DNA of 35,947 nt, from contig SHXN01000004.1 of assembly GCA_009693305.1 (NCBI GenBank), forward strand, positions 1-35,947, in the 5' to 3' direction. This stretch comes from Limnohabitans sp. (GTDB lineage: Bacteria > Pseudomonadota > Gammaproteobacteria > Burkholderiales > Burkholderiaceae_C). The position numbers and the translations under genes were made by a program. How positions within the stretch are numbered: the first letter of the stretch is position 1; every line of letters begins with the position of its first letter. This document shows positions 28,524 through 35,947 of this stretch, in pieces. The notes under the pieces are model-generated. The model was not told where the DNA came from, searched no databases, and worked only from the letters and a program-made list of their open reading frames with translations.

Positions 28524-29800
28524 ATAATTCTCTTTTGCCTATTCCATTTTCTGCGCCACTCGCCAGAAAAACACAACAAGCCCAAGTGGTTTGGGGTTCG
28601 CGCGTGGTCACCGTTGGCGGCTCAGCACCCGTTCGCATTCAATCCATGACCAATACCGATACGGTAGATGTGATTGGTACAGCGATTCAAGTCAAAGAAC
28701 TTGCTCTTGCGGGCTCAGAGATGGTTCGCATCACGGTCAATACACCAGAGGCCGCTCAAGCTGTTCCGCATATTCGCGAACAACTCGACAAAATGGGCAT
28801 TGATGTTCCATTGGTGGGCGATTTTCACTACAACGGTCATCGCTTGCTCACCGATCACCCCGATTGCGCACAAGCACTTTCCAAATACCGAATCAATCCT
28901 GGCAACGTGGGTAAAGGTGAGAAGCACGACAAACAATTTTCACAAATGATTGAAGCCGCCATTCGTTGGAACAAAGCGGTTCGAATTGGCGTCAATTGGG
29001 GTAGCTTGGATCAAGAGTTACTCGCGCAACTCATGGATGAAAATGCCAGTCGCTCAACGCCTTGGGACTCCAAGCAAGTGGTGTATGAGGCCTTGATTCG
29101 ATCTGCTATTGATTCTGCAAAACTGGCCGAACAAATCGGTATAGCCGGTCATCAAATCATTCTCAGTTGCAAAATGAGTGGCGTGCAAGATTTGGTTGCT
29201 GTTTATCGTGCGTTGGCCAACCGTTGTGATTACGCCCTGCATTTAGGTTTAACAGAAGCGGGTATGGGCACCAAAGGTACCGTTGCTTCGTCAACTGCGC
29301 TTTCAATCTTATTGCAAGAAGGAATCGGCGACACCATCCGCGTATCCCTCACACCGCAACCAGGTGAAGCTCGCACGCAAGAAGTGTTAATCGCTTCAGA
29401 AATTTTGCAATCCATGGGTATTCGAACTTTTGTTCCAAGCGTGACCGCGTGTCCAGGTTGTGGCCGAACAACCAGCACCACATTTCAAGAATTAGCGATG
29501 CAAATCGATAATTTTTTACGTGCTCAAATGCCTGTGTGGAAAGCCACCTATCCAGGCGTCGAAAACCTAAAAGTTGCAGTGATGGGTTGTATTGTTAACG
29601 GACCAGGCGAAAGCAAACACGCAGACATTGGCATCAGTTTGCCAGGCACAGGCGAGGCGCCTGCAGCCCCCGTTTTTATTGATGGTCAAAAAGCGCTCAC
29701 CCTCAGAGGCGAAAACATCGCTCAAGAATTTCATCAATTGGTTGAGCAATATGTACAGCGCAAATACGGTGCAACTGCAACGTCGCCTACTCACGCTTAA
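28520..29800 (+). CDS. ispG: 4-hydroxy-3-methylbut-2-en-1-yl diphosphate synthase
   Basis: [52 protein letters not shown], Fe-[30 protein letters not shown]. Start set at ATG 28520, overlapping the rlmN stop (ATGA). Confidence 0.96.
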   Translation: MNNSLLPIPFSAPLARKTQQAQVVWGSRVVTVGGSAPVRIQSMTNTDTVDVIGTAIQVKELALAGSEMVRITVNTPEAAQAVPHIREQLDKMGIDVPLVGDFHYNGHRLLTDHPDCAQALSKYRINPGNVGKGEKHDKQFSQMIEAAIRWNKAVRIGVNWGSLDQELLAQLMDENASRSTPWDSKQVVYEALIRSAIDSAKLAEQIGIAGHQIILSCKMSGVQDLVAVYRALANRCDYALHLGLTEAGMGTKGTVASSTALSILLQEGIGDTIRVSLTPQPGEARTQEVLIASEILQSMGIRTFVPSVTACPGCGRTTSTTFQELAMQIDNFLRAQMPVWKATYPGVENLKVAVMGCIVNGPGESKHADIGISLPGTGEAPAAPVFIDGQKALTLRGENIAQEFHQLVEQYVQRKYGATATSPTHA

Positions 29801-29803
29801 CTC

Positions 29804-31108
29804 ATGGCAGAAAAAATATCAGCAGTTAAAGGCATGAACGATCTCTTGCCCGATCAAACGGCTAGGTGGGAGTGGCTCGAGGCCAAATTTCGTTTAGTCA
29901 TGCACACTTATGCCTATCAAAATATTCGAACACCGATTGTTGAGACCACTGCTTTGTTTGTTAGGGGATTAGGCGAAGTCACCGATATTGTCGAAAAAGA
30001 AATGTATTCGTTTGAAGACAAGTTAAATGGAGAACACCTCACGCTCAGACCCGAAGCAACAGCGGGTGTTGTTCGCGCAGTCGTTGAACACAATTTGTTG
30101 TACGAGGGCGGTCGCCGTCTTTACTACATGGGCCCTATGTTTAGACACGAGCGACCACAGCGTGGACGTTATCGGCAATTTCATCAACTTGGCGCTGAGG
30201 CACTGGGTTTTTCAGGCCCAGAAGTAGACGCTGAATTAATTTTGATGGCGCATGCGTTTTGGAAATCTTTGGGTTTGCAGCACGTGCGTTTAGAACTCAA
30301 CAGTCTGGGCCAACCCGACGAGCGACTGCGTCACCGTAGTGATTTAATCGCCTACTTTGAAAAAAAGCAACATTCACTTGACGAGGACACCAAGCAACGT
30401 CTTCATGGCAATCCATTGCGCGTGTTAGATACAAAAAATCCAGCGATGCAAGAGTTGGTGCAAGGCGCGCCTCAGTTATTTAATTATTTAGGTGCTGAGT
30501 CGCAATCACATTTCAATGCAGTCAAAAATATTCTTGATGCGCAAGGCGTCGCTTACACCATCAATCCTCGATTGGTTCGAGGGATGGACTATTACAACCT
30601 TACTGTGTTTGAATTCATCACCGATCAATTGGGCTCACAAGGCACCATCTGTGGTGGTGGTCGATATGATTATTTGATTGAACAAATCGGCGGCAAGCCC
30701 GCGCCTGCCGTGGGCTGGGCATTGGGTGCTGAGCGAGTGCTCGAATTACTCAAAGAGCAAAACGCGGCTTATCAAGCGCCTGCCATCGATGCTTATGCCA
30801 TCGTGCCCGACGCGGCCTCGCTTCCCCAGGTGATTCAAACCATTGAGCAATTGCGTCAAATGGGCATTCGGATTCAAATGCATTCGCCCGCTCACTGTGC
30901 AACGGGTTCAGGCATGGGAAGTATGAAGTCACAATTTAAAAAAGCAGATGCCAGCGGTGCCTTGCACGCGCTCATTTTTGGGGAACATGAGTTGTCCAAT
31001 CAACAAGTCACCATTAAATCACTCAGGGATGGAGAAGGTGAACAACGCCTGGCCCATCTCAATGAATTACACGTGTGGGGCCCCGCTCTACAATCTCAAT
31101 CTTCATAG
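29804..31108 (+). CDS. hisS: Histidyl-tRNA synthetase
   Basis: Class II aaRS motifs: [95 protein letters not shown]. Confidence 0.97.
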   Translation: MAEKISAVKGMNDLLPDQTARWEWLEAKFRLVMHTYAYQNIRTPIVETTALFVRGLGEVTDIVEKEMYSFEDKLNGEHLTLRPEATAGVVRAVVEHNLLYEGGRRLYYMGPMFRHERPQRGRYRQFHQLGAEALGFSGPEVDAELILMAHAFWKSLGLQHVRLELNSLGQPDERLRHRSDLIAYFEKKQHSLDEDTKQRLHGNPLRVLDTKNPAMQELVQGAPQLFNYLGAESQSHFNAVKNILDAQGVAYTINPRLVRGMDYYNLTVFEFITDQLGSQGTICGGGRYDYLIEQIGGKPAPAVGWALGAERVLELLKEQNAAYQAPAIDAYAIVPDAASLPQVIQTIEQLRQMGIRIQMHSPAHCATGSGMGSMKSQFKKADASGALHALIFGEHELSNQQVTIKSLRDGEGEQRLAHLNELHVWGPALQSQSS

Positions 31109-31132
31109 ACATTGACAACGCATAGGATTCGC

Positions 31133-31795
31133 ATGGCTTCCCATCTTGATTTACAAGAACAAGAACAATTAGATGATTTCAAACATTTTTGGAATCGCTG
31201 GGGTAATCTCATCTCTTGGATACTCATTTTCATTTTGGGATCCTATGCTTCATGGAACGGATGGCAGTATTGGCAACGACAACAAGCCGCCCAAGCCGCT
31301 GTCTTATTTGAAACCGTCGAAAAAGCAATCACAACGTCAGACATTCCATTGCTCGATCGTTCTTTGGCCGATATCAAAGACAAATTTGGTTCTACTACGT
31401 TTGCGCATCAGTCCGCCATGCTCGCGTCCAGGGTTTATGCCGATCAAAACGATTCAACCAAAGCACAATCTGCTCTTGAGTGGGTTCTCTCACAGTCCAA
31501 TGATTCAGGCTACCAGTCTTTGGCTCGTTTGCGTTTGTCAACGCTTGCCATTGAAAATAAAAAATTCGATCAAGCCAAAAGCATATTAGACACAAAATTT
31601 CCAAGCGCATTTCAACCCTTGGTTGACGATCGACTCGGTGATATTGCTTTGCTTGAAAAAAAGCCCGATCAAGCAAAGACTTATTTTTTGTCTGCATGGA
31701 AGGCCATGGACGTTCAATCAGACTATCGTCAAATTTTAGATATGAAATTGGCGGCACTTGGGGTTGATCCCAAATTAGAAAGCGCAACCAAGTGA
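31133..31795 (+). CDS. YfgM-like TPR membrane protein (DUF2133/TPR_21 type)
   Basis: Single N-terminal TM segment (WGNLISWILIFILGSYASWNGWQYW) after LDLQEQEQLDDFKHFWNRW, repeat-rich C-terminus; located between hisS and bamB. Start set at MASHLDLQ (31133). Confidence 0.8.
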   Translation: MASHLDLQEQEQLDDFKHFWNRWGNLISWILIFILGSYASWNGWQYWQRQQAAQAAVLFETVEKAITTSDIPLLDRSLADIKDKFGSTTFAHQSAMLASRVYADQNDSTKAQSALEWVLSQSNDSGYQSLARLRLSTLAIENKKFDQAKSILDTKFPSAFQPLVDDRLGDIALLEKKPDQAKTYFLSAWKAMDVQSDYRQILDMKLAALGVDPKLESATK

Positions 31796-32922
31796 TAAAG
31801 ATTTTTCAATCATTCATGAATCAATGGGCGATTTTGATTCCTGTTGTGTTTCTTTCGTCTTGTGGTTCCCCAAGACCGCAACCCACCGAACTGGGTCCTA
31901 TCAAAGTGGCTCAAGAATTTCAACAGTTGTGGACAGCCAATTTAGGACGATCGGTCAATCTTTTGCAAATGATTGCCAACGTCAATGGAAAAATTGCGTT
32001 TGCCAGCGATTCAGGCGTTGTTGCTGTTATTGATTCATCCAGTGGCAAAGAATTATTTCGTACGCAGTTGCCCGTCAAAATCAGCGCAGCTATGGGATTC
32101 GAAGGCAAGCGCCTCGCGCTCGTGAGTCAAAACAACGAGTTGATTGTTTTAGAAGAGGGTGCCATCAAATGGAGATTCACACTAGAGGCCCAAGTCTACA
32201 CAGCGCCACTCGTCGCTGGTGAACGTGTTTTTGTTTTGCTTGCCAATCGCACGATTCAATCTTTTGATGGTGCTACAGGTCGTGTTTTATGGACACAAAA
32301 GCGCACAGGTGAAACACTCGTGTTGCAACAACAGGGCGTTTTAATGCCGTTTCAAAACACGCTCGTCACGGGCTATTCGGGTCGCTTAGCCGCGCTCAAT
32401 CCAGATACGGGTGTCAGCCTATGGGAAACAACACTTGCGGTGCCTAGAGGCATCAATGATTTGGAGCGACTCGTTGATTTGGTGGGTCGAGCCAGTCGAC
32501 AAGGAGATTCTATTTGTGTGCGTGTGTTTCAAGCGCAAGTGGGTTGTGTCAATGCGCGACGTGGTGAATTTTTATGGGCCAGACCTTCGGTTGGCATTCA
32601 AGGTATTGATGGAAACGCAGATGTTTTATTCACCACCGAATCCAATGGCGTTGTGCTCGCATGGGACCGCAAAAATGGCGAACGCATTTGGGATACCGAT
32701 CGACTCAAGTACAGAAATTTAACGGCTCCATTATTTACGCCTAAAGCCATTGTCATTGGAGACAATGGTGGAAACATTTATTTGCTATCACCCAAAGACG
32801 GCTCGCTACTCAATCGAATTCAAACCAAAAGCGATGGATTTGCTTCCCCCCCAACCAGCATCGATAATGGGTTTGTTATTCTCACGGCATCGGGCAATTT
32901 ATTGGCCTATCGATTGCCATAA
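31792..32922 (+). CDS. bamB: Outer membrane assembly lipoprotein BamB
   Basis: Lipoprotein signal ([10 protein letters not shown]), PQQ/beta-propeller repeats ([57 protein letters not shown]). Confidence 0.93.
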   Translation: MIKIFQSFMNQWAILIPVVFLSSCGSPRPQPTELGPIKVAQEFQQLWTANLGRSVNLLQMIANVNGKIAFASDSGVVAVIDSSSGKELFRTQLPVKISAAMGFEGKRLALVSQNNELIVLEEGAIKWRFTLEAQVYTAPLVAGERVFVLLANRTIQSFDGATGRVLWTQKRTGETLVLQQQGVLMPFQNTLVTGYSGRLAALNPDTGVSLWETTLAVPRGINDLERLVDLVGRASRQGDSICVRVFQAQVGCVNARRGEFLWARPSVGIQGIDGNADVLFTTESNGVVLAWDRKNGERIWDTDRLKYRNLTAPLFTPKAIVIGDNGGNIYLLSPKDGSLLNRIQTKSDGFASPPTSIDNGFVILTASGNLLAYRLP

Positions 32923-32935
32923 CCAAAGACTCCAT

Positions 32936-34282
32936 GTGAAACCCATTATTGCCTTGGTAGGGCGCCCCAATGTGGGCAAATCAACCCTCTTTAATCGAAT
33001 GACTCGATCGCGTGATGCCATCGTGGCCGACTACGCCGGTCTCACACGTGATCGTCACTATGGCAACGCCAAGTTGGGCAAACATGAGTTCATCGTCATC
33101 GACACGGGTGGATTTGAGCCGGATGCCACCGACGGTATTTTTAAAGAAATGGCCAAACAAACGCGTCAAGCCGTTGCAGAAGCCGACGTGGTCATTTTTG
33201 TCGTTGATGCAAGAGCAGGCGTTTCTGCGCAAGACCATGACATTGCCAACTATCTTCGCAAGCTGCATAAAATTTGTTTACTCATTGCCAACAAAGCCGA
33301 AGGTATGACACAAGGCATTCAATTGGCAGAGTTTTTCGAACTCGGTCTTGGAGAAGTTCTGCCTGTGTCTGCGGCTCATGGTGAAGGCATCCGAAGCCTC
33401 ATCGAAATTGCAATTGAATCATTGGCTTTGCCTGATGTACAAGAAATTGAATCTTCTGAAGACGAAGAAAATCGTCCCATCAAATTAGCCGTTGCAGGAA
33501 AGCCTAACGTCGGTAAATCTACGCTGATCAACACATGGCTGGGTGAAGAGCGTCTGGTTGCTTTTGATTTGCCAGGTACAACACGCGACGCCATCTCTGT
33601 TCCTTTTGAGCGCAAGGGTCAGATGTTCGAGCTGATCGATACAGCGGGTTTGCGCAGAAAAGGAAAAGTTTTCGAAGCGATCGAAAAATTTTCTGTGGTT
33701 AAAACATTACAAGCGATTGAATCGGCCAACGTGGTTTTGTTATTGATCGACGCAGAGCAAGGCGTCACAGATCAAGACGCGCACATCGCAGGTTTTATTT
33801 TGGAATCAGGTCGTGCGGTGGTGCTGGCCATTAATAAATGGGATGCGGTCGACGCCTATCAACGCGAATTGGTGCAACGCTCCATCGAAACTCGATTGGC
33901 TTTTTTAAAGTTTGCCAAGCTTCATTTGATTTCAGCAAAAAAACGCCAAGGTTTGAGTCCTGTCTGGGATTCCATCATTCAGGCCCAAAAGGCGGCGATG
34001 GTCAAAATGCCTACGCCTGTTTTGACGTGCATTCTTCAAGAAGCCGTTCAGTTTCAGGCGCCTAAGCGTTCAGGGATGTTCAGACCTAAACCTCGATACG
34101 CGCATCAAGGTGGAATGAACCCGCCTGTGATTGTGGTCCACGGCAACTCACTCGAACATGTAACCGATTCTTACAAGCGTTATTTAGAAGGCCGTTTTCG
34201 AAAAGAATTCAAACTCGAGGGTACCCCTATGCGTATCGAAATGAAAACCTCTCATAACCCTTACATCGACCAAGAATCCTAA
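32936..34282 (+). CDS. der: GTPase Der (EngA)
   Basis: Two tandem GTPase domains: [42 protein letters not shown] and [43 protein letters not shown]. Start set at the GTG at 32936 after the bamB stop; the longer upstream ORF is out-of-frame bamB sequence. Confidence 0.94.
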   Translation: MKPIIALVGRPNVGKSTLFNRMTRSRDAIVADYAGLTRDRHYGNAKLGKHEFIVIDTGGFEPDATDGIFKEMAKQTRQAVAEADVVIFVVDARAGVSAQDHDIANYLRKLHKICLLIANKAEGMTQGIQLAEFFELGLGEVLPVSAAHGEGIRSLIEIAIESLALPDVQEIESSEDEENRPIKLAVAGKPNVGKSTLINTWLGEERLVAFDLPGTTRDAISVPFERKGQMFELIDTAGLRRKGKVFEAIEKFSVVKTLQAIESANVVLLLIDAEQGVTDQDAHIAGFILESGRAVVLAINKWDAVDAYQRELVQRSIETRLAFLKFAKLHLISAKKRQGLSPVWDSIIQAQKAAMVKMPTPVLTCILQEAVQFQAPKRSGMFRPKPRYAHQGGMNPPVIVVHGNSLEHVTDSYKRYLEGRFRKEFKLEGTPMRIEMKTSHNPYIDQES

Positions 34283-34290
34283 AAAGTTAA

Positions 34291-34308
34291 ATTAATTAGT
34301 TAATTAAT
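34291..34308. repeat. AT-only palindrome between der and hfq
   Basis: ATTAATTA-GT-TAATTAAT: perfect 8-bp arms, 2-nt centre. Confidence 0.6.
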
Positions 34309-34378
34309 ACCCTTTTCAAAAAAGGCGCTTACTCTGTGGTAAGGTCAAACCCTCACCACTTTAAACACGGAGAATATC

Positions 34379-34627
34379 GTGAGCAACAAAGGCCAACTCT
34401 TGCAGGATCCATTTCTAAACATTCTGCGCAAAGAACATGTACCCGTTTCAATTTATTTGGTTAACGGCATCAAATTACAAGGACAAGTCGAATCGTTTGA
34501 TCAGTATGTTGTTTTACTAAGAAACACAGTTACGCAAATGGTTTACAAGCATGCCATTTCAACCATTGTTCCAGCACGAGCTGTTAACTTCAATGTCACC
34601 GAGGGTGAAGAAACGCCCGAATCTTAA
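34379..34627 (+). CDS. hfq: RNA chaperone Hfq
   Basis: GTG start; [66 protein letters not shown], Sm1 and Sm2 motifs. Confidence 0.98.
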   Translation: MSNKGQLLQDPFLNILRKEHVPVSIYLVNGIKLQGQVESFDQYVVLLRNTVTQMVYKHAISTIVPARAVNFNVTEGEETPES

Positions 34628-34663
34628 TGAGTCTATTCACGGCAACTTTTTGTTTGATCGTCT

Positions 34664-35833
34664 TTGTTTGAAGTTTCTCAACCTGAAACAGCATCTGCCA
34701 TTTTAGTAGGTGTTGATTTAGGCTTGCCTCATTTTGATTCGCAATTGATTGAATTGGGATTGCTGGCTCAAACCGCTGGTTTAATACCCGTTTCAAAAAT
34801 AGTTTGTAAGCGAAAAGCCCCTGATCCTGGGTTGTTTGTAGGTTCAGGTAAAGCAGACGAAATCAAAGCCATGGCTAAGCAACACCATGCCACCGAAATT
34901 TTATTTGATCAATCTTTAAGCCCTGCACAGCAACGAAATTTAGAGCGACACATTGGCTTACCTGTCAATGATCGAACCTTGTTGATACTTGAAATTTTTG
35001 CGCAACGCGCAAGAAGTCACGAAGGCAAATTACAAGTCGAGTTGGCACGATTACAATACCTCAGTACGCGACTGGTTCGGCGCTGGTCTCACTTAGAGAG
35101 ACAGCGCGGCGGTATTGGCAACAGAGGCGGTCCGGGTGAAACCCAAATTGAATTGGATCGCCGCATGATTGGCGAGTCCATCAAACGAACAAAAGAACGA
35201 TTAGAAAAAGTCAAAAAACAGCGCAATACACAAAGACGCCAAAGACAAAAATTTTCTGTTTTTAATATTTCTTTGGTGGGATACACCAATGCAGGTAAAT
35301 CATCTTTGTTTAATGCACTCGTCAAAGCCAAGTCGTATGCGGCAGACCAGTTGTTTGCCACTTTGGATACAACCACGCGACAAATTTATCTCAATCAAGG
35401 CACTGATCAAGGCATACAAGCGTCGCTATCCGATACGGTGGGTTTTATTCGGGATTTGCCACACGGACTGATCGATGCATTTGAAGCCACTTTGCAAGAG
35501 TCAACAGACGCAGATTTGTTATTGCAGGTGGTGGACGCATCGCATCCCGACTTTTTAGAGCAAATGGCGCAAGTCGAAATGGTTTTGGAAGAAATTGGCG
35601 CCTCTGATATCGATCAAATGCTTGTATTTAACAAGCTGGATGCACTTTCAAGCGAACAAATGCCTTTGACACTCAGCGATAATTACGAAATCAATGGTAA
35701 AACCGTGCAGAGGCAGTTTGTGAGTGCAAAGACGGGGCAGGGCTTGGACCAGCTTCGAGAATTCCTCACCATCGCCGCAAAAAACCATCGACATGTGACT
35801 TTCCCCGATGCCACTATAACCAACCATGTTTAA
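34664..35833 (+). CDS. hflX: GTPase HflX (ribosome-splitting family)
   Basis: AILVGVDLG...GLFVGSGKADEIK, RGGIGNRGGPGETQIELDRRMI, G1 VGYTNAGKSSLFNAL, G3 SDTVGFIRDLPHGLIDAFEATLQE; TTG start in the ORF track. Confidence 0.94.
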   Translation: MFEVSQPETASAILVGVDLGLPHFDSQLIELGLLAQTAGLIPVSKIVCKRKAPDPGLFVGSGKADEIKAMAKQHHATEILFDQSLSPAQQRNLERHIGLPVNDRTLLILEIFAQRARSHEGKLQVELARLQYLSTRLVRRWSHLERQRGGIGNRGGPGETQIELDRRMIGESIKRTKERLEKVKKQRNTQRRQRQKFSVFNISLVGYTNAGKSSLFNALVKAKSYAADQLFATLDTTTRQIYLNQGTDQGIQASLSDTVGFIRDLPHGLIDAFEATLQESTDADLLLQVVDASHPDFLEQMAQVEMVLEEIGASDIDQMLVFNKLDALSSEQMPLTLSDNYEINGKTVQRQFVSAKTGQGLDQLREFLTIAAKNHRHVTFPDATITNHV

Positions 35834-35902
35834 GGGTTATACAAGTCGATTGAGTTTAGGCACAATTGAAACTTTCACTTTCCCACTGAATCCATCATTC
35901 AC

Positions 35903-35947
35903 ATGAATCTTTATTTCAAATTTTTAAGTCCCCGTGTTTGGCTAGAC
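35903..35947 (+). CDS. Start of a further CDS (MNLYFKFLSPRVWLD...), possibly hflK by synteny
   Basis: ATG at 35903 after hflX, open to the window end; only 15 codons visible. Identity is a synteny guess. Confidence 0.35.
   Translation, partial: MNLYFKFLSPRVWLD

Noticed and set aside
1-35947. CRISPR, tRNA/rRNA, insertion sequence, phage, toxin-antitoxin or defence system
   Set aside because: Intergenic gaps are short and none shows regular repeats, cloverleaf-like segments, transposase motifs or defence-domain ORFs.

Overview
This ~36 kb window looks like core betaproteobacterial (Burkholderiales-type) chromosome at roughly mid GC. It is densely packed with housekeeping genes. From left to right: prlC (5' end only) and folD; a FixJ/LuxR-type response regulator and a PAS-containing sensor kinase, divergent from aceE; the pyruvate dehydrogenase operon aceE-aceF-lpdA, whose E3 carries an N-terminal lipoyl domain; a decayed NlpC/P60 gene; an isochorismatase-like hydrolase; prpE; the 2-oxoglutarate dehydrogenase operon (odhA/sucA, odhB/sucB, lpd); zapE; a frameshifted secreted coiled-coil gene; a DinG/YoaA-type helicase; bamD and rluD; scpB-rluB; then ndk-rlmN-ispG-hisS-yfgM-like-bamB-der-hfq-hflX and the first codons of one more gene. 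I saw no CRISPR array, transposon, phage, toxin-antitoxin or defence island, tRNA or rRNA. I found no convincing new multi-gene system. The observations most worth a second look are: (1) an NlpC/P60 gene with two separate lesions, a catalytic Cys->Ser change and an in-frame TGA followed by well-preserved coding sequence; (2) a secreted coiled-coil gene split by one base at an A8 run, which may be a pseudogene, transcriptional slippage or an assembly error; (3) a structured leader directly before the odhA Shine-Dalgarno; (4) hairpins and palindromes before the hydrolase gene and hfq; (5) a 32-bp in-frame repeat shared by the aceF and lpdA lipoyl domains; (6) a scarless rlmN/ispG junction lacking pilW/rodZ. 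All family calls come from reading motifs in the translations; no database search was run.
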